The position numbers and the translations under genes are program-made. From an uncultured Methylomonas sp. (GTDB taxonomy: Bacteria > Pseudomonadota > Gammaproteobacteria > Methylococcales > Methylomonadaceae): a stretch of DNA of 33,583 bases. A model generated the notes under the pieces. The model worked only from the letters and a program-made list of their open reading frames with translations, did no database searches and had not been told where the DNA came from. The stretch is from assembly GCA_936941155.1 (NCBI GenBank), contig CAKZJE010000077.1:1-33583 (forward strand). Direction: 5' to 3'. Each line of letters starts with the position of its first letter. The stretch's first letter is position 1. This document shows positions 16,557 through 23,668 of this stretch, one piece after another.

Positions 16557-17321
16557 ATGAGTATTATTATAAAATCCGCTAGTGAAATTGAAAAAATGCG
16601 CGTTGCCTGCAAGCTTGCGGCAGAAGTTCTGGAAATGATTGCTCCGCATGTTGTTGTAGGCGTGACCACCAATGAATTAGACCAACTGTGCCATGATTAC
16701 ATTGTGAATGTTCAAAACGCAATTCCTGCACCGCTAAATTATCGCGGTTTTCCTAAATCTATCTGCACCTCAGTCAATCATCAAGTTTGCCATGGGATTC
16801 CTAACGACAAGCCTTTGAAAAATGGCGATATTGTGAATGTGGATATTACTGTGATTAAAAATGGTTATCATGGCGACACCAGTAAAATGTTTTGCTTAGG
16901 CGAGGTCAGTCCTTTTGCCCAACGCTTAGTGAATGTCACTCGTAAAGCTTTGTTTTTAGGAATTGAGCAAGTTAAACCGGGCAATCGGTTTGGCGCAATT
17001 GGGCACGCTATCCAAAAACACGCTGAAAGCAATCGTTATTCGGTAGTGCAAGAGTTCTGCGGACATGGCATTGGGCAAGATTTTCACGAAGAACCGCATG
17101 TTTTGCATTATGGCAAAGTGACTGAAGGTGCTTTTTTAGAGCCAGGAATGATTTTTACCATAGAGCCTATGATTAATCAGGGCAAACGTCATACCAAAAT
17201 GATGGCAGATAAATGGCAAGCAGTGACGAAAGATCATAGCTTGTCAGCACAATGGGAGCATACGATTTTAGTGACTGAAACTGGACACGAAGTTTTAACT
17301 CTCCGCGCTGAAGAATTGTAA
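16557..17321 (+). CDS. map: methionine aminopeptidase type I
   Basis: A 254-residue enzyme that removes the initiator Met from new proteins. Metal ligands and catalytic residues are all visible: His79 (VCHGIPND), Asp96 and Asp107 (VNVDITVIKNGYHGDTSKMF), the GHGIGQDFHEEPHV His, FTIEPM Glu and WEHTI Glu, spaced as in E. coli MetAP. The ribosome site before the ATG is weak. It is divergent from rpsB across 277 bp, which contain the S2 leader and promoter; I see no clear map promoter in the remaining part. Confidence 0.97.
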   Translation: MSIIIKSASEIEKMRVACKLAAEVLEMIAPHVVVGVTTNELDQLCHDYIVNVQNAIPAPLNYRGFPKSICTSVNHQVCHGIPNDKPLKNGDIVNVDITVIKNGYHGDTSKMFCLGEVSPFAQRLVNVTRKALFLGIEQVKPGNRFGAIGHAIQKHAESNRYSVVQEFCGHGIGQDFHEEPHVLHYGKVTEGAFLEPGMIFTIEPMINQGKRHTKMMADKWQAVTKDHSLSAQWEHTILVTETGHEVLTLRAEEL

Positions 17322-17379
17322 ATCCACTTAATAAAACCGTTTATATAGTTGAAAACAATTGCAAAATATATCTAAAACT

Positions 17380-17407
17380 TTGCAAAAATAATGAATCAAC
17401 TTATAAT
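17380..17407 (+). promoter_or_regulatory. promoter of the rpsF operon
   Basis: A perfect -10 TATAAT (17402-17407) has TTGCAA (17380-17385) 16 bp upstream as a fair -35. The start would be near 17414, giving a leader of about 76 nt that begins just before the S6:S18-type structure. Confidence 0.65.
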
Positions 17408-17430
17408 GCTGGGTTCTGGAGCGTTTAGCT

Positions 17431-17489
17431 CTTCCTTGCTTCACTACATTTTAAGACGATGTGGGAAGCTTTAACCGCAAGGAGATATC
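17431..17489 (+). promoter_or_regulatory. rpsF leader, S6:S18-type binding structure
   Basis: CCTTGC (17434-17439) can pair with GCAAGG (17477-17482); inside, TTC/GAA and ACAT/ATGT (17446-17449 and 17459-17462) form a further helix. The unpaired AACCG next to the closing helix (17473-17477) fits the CCG box of the known S6:S18 ribosomal leader. The ribosome site GGAG is partly inside the lower helix, so binding of the S6:S18 complex could block translation of rpsF. The structure was derived by eye. Confidence 0.65.
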
Positions 17490-17933
17490 GTGCGACATTA
17501 TGAAATTGTCTTTTTAGTACATCCTGATCAAAGTGCTCAGGTTCCTGCCATGATTGACCGTTATAAAGCAACTATTGCTGCTGCATCCGGCTCAATACAC
17601 CGCTTGGAAGATTGGGGCCGCAGACATTTGGCTTACCCTATCAATAAAATTCACAAAGCGCATTATGTGTTGATGAATATTGAATGTGACCAAGCAACAT
17701 TAGAAGAATTAGAAACAGGTTTCCGTTTCAATGACGCTATTTTGCGTAGCATGACCTTAGTTAGAAAACAAGCGATCACTACACCTTCTGCGATTGCTAC
17801 AGCAACTGCTGAAGAAGGTAGAGCTTCAGAAGCAAGAACAGCTAAAGAAGCAAGCAAAGTATCAGACCTTGATTTAGACATAGATGAAGATGAAATTCCT
17901 TTAGCAGATGAGTCTGTTCTGGATGCTGAATAA
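17490..17933 (+). CDS. rpsF: 30S ribosomal protein S6
   Basis: A 147-residue S6 starting with GTG at 17490, behind AAGGAG (17479-17484). The beginning [15 protein letters not shown] and [21 protein letters not shown] are canonical. A long acidic, Asp/Glu-rich C-terminal tail (about residues 105-147) extends beyond the folded core; in E. coli such a tail is glutamylated by RimK, here it ends differently ([10 protein letters not shown]). S6 forms a heterodimer with S18, encoded next. Confidence 0.97.
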   Translation: MRHYEIVFLVHPDQSAQVPAMIDRYKATIAAASGSIHRLEDWGRRHLAYPINKIHKAHYVLMNIECDQATLEELETGFRFNDAILRSMTLVRKQAITTPSAIATATAEEGRASEARTAKEASKVSDLDLDIDEDEIPLADESVLDAE

Positions 17934-17965
17934 CTAAACATAAACATTGAACGCGAGAAGCAAAC

Positions 17966-18196
17966 ATGGCACGTAATATGAGACGTAAAAAATTCAACCG
18001 CTTTACCACTGAAGACAGTGTGGAAGTGATTGATTATAAAAATCTGGATATGTTAAGTGAATACATCACTGAAACAGGCAAAATTGTTCCTAGCCGTATT
18101 ACAGGAACAGAAGCTAAATATCAAAGACAGTTGACCACTGCAATAAAACACGCGCGTTTTATTGCTTTGCTACCGTTCTGCGACGCACATAAATAA
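17966..18196 (+). CDS. rpsR: 30S ribosomal protein S18
   Basis: A 76-residue S18 with the characteristic [30 protein letters not shown] and [20 protein letters not shown] core. It lies 32 bp after rpsF and binds S6 in the platform of the 30S subunit. Confidence 0.98.
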   Translation: MARNMRRKKFNRFTTEDSVEVIDYKNLDMLSEYITETGKIVPSRITGTEAKYQRQLTTAIKHARFIALLPFCDAHK

Positions 18197-18214
18197 TTTT
18201 AGGCACTACAGGAA

Positions 18215-19129
18215 ATGGAGTTTTTAGCGACCTACATTATGCGCGGTAGAATGCAGGCTATTATTGTTGCCTCAACTTTTGCAGTGTTATCGCTAATTTT
18301 TCCACCTGTAAGCATTGTAAGTTCAGCTTCTGTTGCATTAGTCACTTTAAGACGCGGCGCAACCGAAGGCGGGTACATTCTCATCTGTGCTTGCCTTGCC
18401 TCAGTATTATTAGGTTTTTTTCTGATAGGCAATTATCAAGCTCTCTTGATTTATGGATTAACGCTATGGACACCCATTTGGTTGATTTCTATAGTGTTAA
18501 GAGAAGGCAGGCATCTTTTTTTAGCAGTTGAAATCGTTATTGTGATTGCAGCCATTGCTGTGCTAGGAGCTTATCTTTATCAGCCTAATTTAGCGCAGTT
18601 TTGGCAAACATTATTAAACCCAATGTTAAAAGCAACACTGGCAAATTCAGATTCCAACGTATCAGCAACAGAAATTACCCAATTCTTTACAACAACTTCT
18701 CATTTTATGACAGGGTGTGCAGCCTTAAGTTATGTGATTGTTGTATTAGCAGGGCTGTTTTTAGGAAGAGGCTGGCAAGCAGTTCTTTATAATCCTGGTG
18801 GATTTAAAAAAGAATATTTAGCTTTGCGTGGACAATCCGAATTAGCAATAGCAACTTTGGCAATTCTCGGAACGGGTTTGCTGTTTTCAGGACAAGTCGC
18901 AGAAATATGCTGGAATATCTGCATTTTGCTATTTGTGTTATACGCACTGATAGGCACAACGATTCTACATTGTGCTTTTGCAACCTTAAAACAAAGCCGT
19001 TTTTTGCTGCCATTTTTGTATATCACGATGATGATAATACCTCAAGCTCTGATTCCTGCGGCAATTCTTGGACTTGCAGACACTTGGCTGAACTTACGCA
19101 ATAAAATTCCAAATCAAACTAGCGTTTAA
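18215..19129 (+). CDS. DUF2232 membrane protein
   Basis: A 304-residue integral membrane protein with about eight hydrophobic segments, found between rpsR and rplI. A DUF2232 (YybS-like) membrane protein occupies this place in Pseudomonas and other gammaproteobacteria, and length and hydrophobic profile agree. The function is not known; a transport-like fold has been suggested from the pattern of helices. The start is uncertain: ATG 18215 has AGGAA too close (about 3 bp), and ATGs at 18239 and 18251 are alternatives. Confidence 0.8.
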   Translation: MEFLATYIMRGRMQAIIVASTFAVLSLIFPPVSIVSSASVALVTLRRGATEGGYILICACLASVLLGFFLIGNYQALLIYGLTLWTPIWLISIVLREGRHLFLAVEIVIVIAAIAVLGAYLYQPNLAQFWQTLLNPMLKATLANSDSNVSATEITQFFTTTSHFMTGCAALSYVIVVLAGLFLGRGWQAVLYNPGGFKKEYLALRGQSELAIATLAILGTGLLFSGQVAEICWNICILLFVLYALIGTTILHCAFATLKQSRFLLPFLYITMMIIPQALIPAAILGLADTWLNLRNKIPNQTSV

Positions 19130-19171
19130 AACGCTTAAAATTCAGCTAGGGCTGAACAAAGAGGTGAAAAA

Positions 19172-19618
19172 ATGGAAGTAATTCTTCTTGAGAAGGTAGC
19201 AAACTTAGGTAATTTAGGCGATAAAGTAACCATAAAATCCGGTTACGGCAGAAATTATTTAGTCCCACAAGGCAAAGCGGTTGCTGCAACAGCTAAAAAA
19301 ATTGCTGAATTTGAAGTTCGTCGTGCTGAGCTTGAAAAAGCAGCGGCGGAAAAATTATTAGCTGCTCAATCACGCGCTACTGAATTGGCTAAATTGACGA
19401 TTGTTATTTCACACAAAGCAGGTGAAGAAGGTCGTTTATTTGGTTCAGTAGGCACGCATACTATTGCGGATGCAATCACTGCGGCTGGTGTAGAAGTTGG
19501 CAAACATGAAGTGCGTTTACCGCATGGTGTAATTCGCCATGTAGGCAGCTATGATGTTGATATTCATCTGCACACTGACGTGAATACAACAGTAGCTGTT
19601 CAAATCGCTGCAGAATAA
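19172..19618 (+). CDS. rplI: 50S ribosomal protein L9
   Basis: A 148-residue L9 with two domains joined by a long helix: [20 protein letters not shown] and [17 protein letters not shown] in the N-terminal rRNA-binding part, the central Ala/Glu/Lys helix (about 41-75) and [16 protein letters not shown] in the C-terminal domain. GAGGTG stands before the ATG. It closes the ribosomal part of the rpsF operon, with hldD following 12 bp later. Confidence 0.98.
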   Translation: MEVILLEKVANLGNLGDKVTIKSGYGRNYLVPQGKAVAATAKKIAEFEVRRAELEKAAAEKLLAAQSRATELAKLTIVISHKAGEEGRLFGSVGTHTIADAITAAGVEVGKHEVRLPHGVIRHVGSYDVDIHLHTDVNTTVAVQIAAE

Positions 19619-19630
19619 ACGGTTGTTGCT

Positions 19631-20575
19631 ATGATCATCGTAACTGGAGGCGCAGGCTTTATTGGTAGTAATCTGTGTTTTGCTTTAAATAAGCGCGGTT
19701 ACGATGATGTTTTAGTCGTGGACAATCTGACGAACGGGATTAAATATAAAAATTTACTCGATTGCAAAATTCGCGATTATTGTGACAAAGAAAGTTTTTT
19801 AGCTAAGTTACACAATGGCTTTTTTAAAGCCGAAACCATCGAGGCTGTTTTTCATCAAGGTGCGTGTTCTAGCACGACCGAATGGAATGGTCGCTATATG
19901 ATGGAAAACAATTATGAATACAGCAAAACGCTGTTTCATTATTGTCAGCAATACAAAATCCCCTTTATTTATGCGTCCAGTGCTGCTGTGTATGGTGCGG
20001 ATGCAAATTTCAAAGAAAGCCTAGAATTTGAAGCTCCGCTCAATGTTTATGGCTATTCCAAATTTCAATTTGACCAATATTTGCGTCAACATCAATCAAA
20101 ACTATGTTCTCAAGTGGTCGGCTTGCGCTATTTTAATGTGTATGGCGACAGAGAATCCCATAAAGGCAGCATGGCGAGTGTGGCGTTTCACCTAAATAAT
20201 CAACTGAAAGTTTCAGATAAAATTCGTTTGTTTGAAGGCTGTGATGGTTATGGCAATGGCGAACAACGGCGTGATTTTGTTTATGTTGGTGATGTGGTGG
20301 ATGTGAATCTGTGGTTTTTAGACCATCCGCAGACTTCCGGCATTTTCAATGTTGGCACCGGACGTAGCCAAACTTTTAATGATGTTGCCAATGCCGTGAT
20401 TGCTTATCACCACCGTGGTGAAATTGAATATATTCCCTTCCCTGAGCACCTGAAAGGTTGCTATCAAAGTTTTACTCAAGCCAATTTAGAACAACTTCGT
20501 GCAATCGGATGCAATCATCCATTCAAATCTGTTGAAGAAGGTGTTGCGATTTATATGGCGTGGTTGAATAGCTAA
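19631..20575 (+). CDS. hldD: ADP-L-glycero-D-manno-heptose 6-epimerase
   Basis: A 314-residue short-chain dehydrogenase-fold epimerase converting ADP-D,D-heptose to ADP-L,D-heptose for the LPS inner core. Cofactor loop [10 protein letters not shown] (6-15), substrate-specific [20 protein letters not shown], Tyr140xxxLys144 in YGYSK and [19 protein letters not shown] are HldD-specific features. It starts 12 bp after rplI, an unusual neighbour, and may be co-transcribed with the ribosomal genes. Its TAA lies inside the short direct repeat flanking the MITE-like element that follows. Confidence 0.95.
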   Translation: MIIVTGGAGFIGSNLCFALNKRGYDDVLVVDNLTNGIKYKNLLDCKIRDYCDKESFLAKLHNGFFKAETIEAVFHQGACSSTTEWNGRYMMENNYEYSKTLFHYCQQYKIPFIYASSAAVYGADANFKESLEFEAPLNVYGYSKFQFDQYLRQHQSKLCSQVVGLRYFNVYGDRESHKGSMASVAFHLNNQLKVSDKIRLFEGCDGYGNGEQRRDFVYVGDVVDVNLWFLDHPQTSGIFNVGTGRSQTFNDVANAVIAYHHRGEIEYIPFPEHLKGCYQSFTQANLEQLRAIGCNHPFKSVEEGVAIYMAWLNS

Positions 20576-20576
20576 C

Positions 20577-20697
20577 GAGGCTGTGAAAGTATTCAAAAAT
20601 TATCAAAATGCTATTTTTTAACCTATTGATTTATATGCAGCACCTTAGTCAAAAAACATGTTTTTTTGACTCCAAAACAAAATACTTTCACAGACTC
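20577..20697. mobile_element. MITE-like element at the hldD stop codon
   Basis: Seventeen-bp terminal inverted repeats, GAGGCTGTGAAAGTATT (20577-20593) and its complement AATACTTTCACAGACTC (20681-20697), match at 16 positions. CTAACG occurs at both ends (20572-20577 and 20697-20702), consistent with a 4-6 bp target duplication; it holds the hldD stop codon. The 121-bp element has no coding capacity. Inside, AGTCAAAAAAC faces GTTTTTTTGACT (20647-20671), another hairpin. Size and ends fit a non-autonomous element moved by an IS transposase; no parent is in the window. Confidence 0.75.
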
Positions 20698-20746
20698 TAA
20701 CGTTCATTGCTACTTTATTCATCTAAATTAAGCGAGTCATAATTTG

Positions 20747-21376
20747 ATGTTTTATCGTTATTTTTATTACGCTATTTGTTTGTTATTACTGACCAGTTGC
20801 AAGCATGACATAGAAGAAGTTCCCGTTTTGCCACGAGCTGCTGAACCGGTTGGCTTTTCAAAAAAATTAGCGGATGCGGCTTTAGAGCGATTAACCCATA
20901 AAGTCAGATATGATGCAGCGTATCTGAAAATTCCTTACCCTGGCGGAGATGTGCCAGATAACATGGGGGTTTGTACCGATGAAGTGATTAGAAGTTATCG
21001 AAAATTGGGCATTGATTTACAAAAAGACGTGCATAAAGAAATGATAGCCCACTTTGATGCTTTCCCGACCCGTCAGCGATGGGGATTGCAGTCAGCGGAC
21101 ACTAACATTGACCACAGGCGGGTTCCTAATTTGCAAGTTTTGTTTTCCCGCAAAGGCTTGAAGCTTCCGATAACACAGCAGGGGAAAGATTATTTGCCCG
21201 GTGATCTGGTGACGTGGCGCGTTGAAGGTCGTCCCCATATTGGCATTGTGGTCAATCGCAAACGTCGTGGCGAAAGTCGATATATGATTGTACATAATAT
21301 TGGCAGAGGTCCTGTTCTTGAGGATATGCTGTTTAAATATCCTATTACTGGACATTATCGCTATTATGGTGTTTAG
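20747..21376 (+). CDS. DUF1287 lipoprotein
   Basis: A 209-residue protein with a lipoprotein signal (CLLLLTSC, lipid-modified Cys at about 18). The mature part is a DUF1287 domain, recognised by KIPYPGGDVPDNMGVCTDEV, the WGLQSADTNIDHRRVPNL block and PGDLVTWRVEGRPHIGIVV. The Cys of GVCTDEV and the His of HIGIV suggest an NlpC/P60-like cysteine peptidase arrangement, so it may act on peptidoglycan or another amide in the periplasm; this is inference. ATG 20747 is used; a TTG directly before it is in frame. It is followed 23 bp later by waaA. Confidence 0.85.
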   Translation: MFYRYFYYAICLLLLTSCKHDIEEVPVLPRAAEPVGFSKKLADAALERLTHKVRYDAAYLKIPYPGGDVPDNMGVCTDEVIRSYRKLGIDLQKDVHKEMIAHFDAFPTRQRWGLQSADTNIDHRRVPNLQVLFSRKGLKLPITQQGKDYLPGDLVTWRVEGRPHIGIVVNRKRRGESRYMIVHNIGRGPVLEDMLFKYPITGHYRYYGV

Positions 21377-21399
21377 AAAAATTATTTAAAATCAATGGT

Positions 21400-22671
21400 A
21401 TGCGCTTAATTTACACCAGCATTTTTTACCTACTTTTACCTTTCCTTTTTATCCGTTTATACCTACGCGGCTTTAAAAACCCCGACTTTCGCAAACGCTG
21501 GGATGAACGCCTTGCGATTTATCACCAAGCTCACGAAAAAAACGTCATTTTTTTTCACGCCGTTTCGGTCGGGGAAGCAGAATCCATTTTTCCACTAATT
21601 CATCGACTACTCGCACAACAACCTGACGTTAAAATTCTGATTACCACCACCACACCTACCGGTTCTGCGAGAGTAAAAGCCGTATTAGGCAACAAAGTTC
21701 AGCATGTTTATCTGCCTTATGACATGCCGATTTTCATTCAGCATTTTTTAAATCATTTTAAACCGCGTCTTGCCGTAATTGCAGAAACAGAAGTCTGGGC
21801 TAATTTATTTGGCTTATGCAAAAAAAATAACATTCCTTTGTTTATTATCAACGCACGTTTATCGCAATCTTCTTACAAGGGCTATCAAAAAATTTCGGCA
21901 TTAAGCAAACCCGCTTTAAACAATGTCACAATGATTGCCGCCCAAACCCAAGACGATGCCGACAGATTTATCGCACTCACAGGTGATAGTTCAAAAGTAC
22001 AAGTGATTGGCAATATCAAATTTGATTTAGATGTCAGTGCGGAGTTTATCGAACAAGGCAAATTCTTACATGCAGCCTTATTTGCGCACCGCCTTGTTTG
22101 GATTATTGCCAGCACGCATAAAGAAGAAGAAAACTTTTTTTTAGAACTTTATCCTGAATTAAAAAAACAAATTCCCGAATTATTATTGTTGATTGTGCCT
22201 AGAAATATGGAGCGATTTGGCGAAGTCAAACGCCTGTGTGAAAAACAGCAATTACAAGTAGTGATGCGCACTTCTGGGCAAGTCTGCACAAAAACAACCG
22301 ATGTGTATTTGGCAGATACCATAGGTGAATTAAAAATGCTGTACGCCGCATCAGACGTGGCTTTTGTGGGTGGAAGTCTCGTTCCTGTAGGTGGGCATAA
22401 TGTGTTAGAACCTGCGGTGATTGGTGTTCCGGTGATGTTTGGCAGTTATATGGCAAATTTTAAAGTTATTGCAAATGGCATATTAGCGGCAAATGCAGCA
22501 ATACAATGTGAAAATCAACAGCAATTAGCAGATGCAGTGTTAAAACTCTATCAACAACCAGCTTACAGAGAACAGTTAATCGCTAATGGCAAACTGTTTG
22601 TGCAACAAAATCAAGGCGCGATTGCCAAAATTATCGCGCTGTTATCAGCTGAATCTAACGTTAGTGCTTAA
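21400..22671 (+). CDS. waaA: 3-deoxy-D-manno-octulosonic acid transferase
   Basis: A 423-residue GT30 enzyme that adds Kdo to lipid IVA, the first step of LPS core. An N-terminal membrane anchor (about 5-22) is followed by FFHAVSVGEAES, containing the catalytic Glu59, then ITTTTPTGSARV and ETEVWANL in the acceptor domain; the donor domain has VGGSLVPVGGHNVLEPAVIG and FGSYMANF. Together with hldD, 820 bp upstream, it forms a small LPS-core cluster interrupted by the MITE-like element. Confidence 0.95.
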   Translation: MRLIYTSIFYLLLPFLFIRLYLRGFKNPDFRKRWDERLAIYHQAHEKNVIFFHAVSVGEAESIFPLIHRLLAQQPDVKILITTTTPTGSARVKAVLGNKVQHVYLPYDMPIFIQHFLNHFKPRLAVIAETEVWANLFGLCKKNNIPLFIINARLSQSSYKGYQKISALSKPALNNVTMIAAQTQDDADRFIALTGDSSKVQVIGNIKFDLDVSAEFIEQGKFLHAALFAHRLVWIIASTHKEEENFFLELYPELKKQIPELLLLIVPRNMERFGEVKRLCEKQQLQVVMRTSGQVCTKTTDVYLADTIGELKMLYAASDVAFVGGSLVPVGGHNVLEPAVIGVPVMFGSYMANFKVIANGILAANAAIQCENQQQLADAVLKLYQQPAYREQLIANGKLFVQQNQGAIAKIIALLSAESNVSA

Positions 22672-22715
22672 TATCTAACAACTTATCTAAAAAATTTCCC
22701 GATTTTTACATGTTG

Positions 22716-22739
22716 TCAGGGCGAATTCATTCGCCCTGA
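22716..22739. repeat. 10-bp stem hairpin after waaA
   Basis: TCAGGGCGAA (22716-22725) and TTCGCCCTGA (22730-22739) form a perfect stem around a TTCA loop, 45 bp after waaA. Neither strand has a T-run behind it, so it could be a Rho-assisted 3' end or an RNA-stabilising hairpin rather than an intrinsic terminator. It is part of a 332-bp gene-free region (22672-23003). Confidence 0.6.
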
Positions 22740-22824
22740 GCGATTAAAATCACCTCTACAAAAATCCTCACGTTATTCACCGAATTCTAAAATAACGCGC
22801 TAATACTAAGTAACGTAAATTCTG

Positions 22825-22862
22825 AAATTTTTTTAAGACGACTAGTCGTCTTAAAAAATTTT
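22825..22862. repeat. long perfect palindrome
   Basis: Positions 22829-22858 are a perfect 30-bp palindrome centred on CTAG, with the GC-containing core AAGACGACTAGTCGTCTT flanked by TTTT/AAAA. With one mismatch it extends to 38 bp. It lies in the gene-free region between waaA and the small secreted-protein gene. It may be a protein-binding operator, an extruding cruciform or a mobile-element relic; it lacks the loop and T-run of a normal terminator. Confidence 0.8.
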
Positions 22863-22931
22863 TATTCAAATAGGCTCTTATTCACTGTTTAAAAAATCAA
22901 TTCATCGCAACTCTACGCTAATATTTTTGGC

Positions 22932-22965
22932 AAAAAAAAGGCGGTTGGATAAACCAGCCGCCTTT
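22932..22965 (-). terminator. Rho-independent terminator of the secreted-protein gene
   Basis: A 12-bp stem with one G-T pair (AAAGGCGGTTGG and CCAGCCGCCTTT, loop of 5) is followed on the minus strand by a run of eight T residues (22939-22932). It lies about 40 bp beyond the stop of the minus-strand gene at 23004. On the plus strand TTTCTT follows, so it may also stop read-through from waaA. Confidence 0.85.
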
Positions 22966-23003
22966 CTTCGTTTGTTACCGCGAATAAGCTAAACAATCAT
23001 CAC

Positions 23004-23483
23004 CTATTGAGAGCAAACCACCGATGAATATTCCACGCTAATGATTCTAATTGCGGGATAAAAATCAGGACTTGGCACTGCGCCTAAAAAGGTGAGAATC
23101 TTTCCTTTCAAGTTAGCCACTGTTCTAGGATCATCAACCACTTTAATATCCAATTCAGTATTCATGGGGATTGATTCTAGTTTCTTTTGGTCATCAGGTG
23201 AAACCGCACCAGCCGCAGTCGGTGCTGCTTTCAATGGAAACTGTCCAGCCTGTCCTACAATTGCAAAAATAATTTTGTCAAAGTGCATAACAGGTTGTGA
23301 GGGATTATTAATAATAGTAGTCGTGCCTGTTGTCGTAGTCGTCTTTGTCGGCAATACAACTCTACAACTCACGCTAGCAGGTTTTCCTACGCCGTCAACA
23401 GGTGGAACAACCGCTGCTGCTTGATGCGCAAATAACGCCAAACCCAGTGTTAAAACAGAAAGTGCTATTGAACTTTTTTTCAT
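23004..23483 (-). CDS. small secreted protein of unknown function
   Basis: A 159-residue protein that I do not recognise. A clear signal peptide (1-24, AHQAAA then VVPPVDG) sends it to the periplasm or beyond. The mature protein of about 135 residues has a Cys near its start (SCRVVLP), a threonine-rich run (TKTTTTTGTTT), a globular part and a second Cys at the very end (VVCSQ), so one N-to-C disulfide is possible. GAGGAG lies 8 bp before the ATG and a strong terminator follows, so it is a real monocistronic gene. It could be a matrix or surface-associated protein; nothing in the sequence fixes the role. Confidence 0.75.
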   Translation of the reverse strand: MKKSSIALSVLTLGLALFAHQAAAVVPPVDGVGKPASVSCRVVLPTKTTTTTGTTTIINNPSQPVMHFDKIIFAIVGQAGQFPLKAAPTAAGAVSPDDQKKLESIPMNTELDIKVVDDPRTVANLKGKILTFLGAVPSPDFYPAIRIISVEYSSVVCSQ

Positions 23484-23668
23484 GATTAAGACTCCTCATT
23501 TGGTAAGTGAGATAATTTGGAAAAACATCTTAAAACCCAAATACATGCGCAGTAATAAAATTGTTTTTATACCGTGCTGTTTAAATCTACTCCATTGCTA
23601 AAAAGATGTCTAGCATCCTGTTTTTTAACTACATTATCTGCAAACAATATCACACTATCTATTTGTTT

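Noticed and set aside
18787-19026. minus-strand ORFs opposite the DUF2232 gene
   Set aside because: Shadow frames of a membrane protein gene; no ribosome site or domain.
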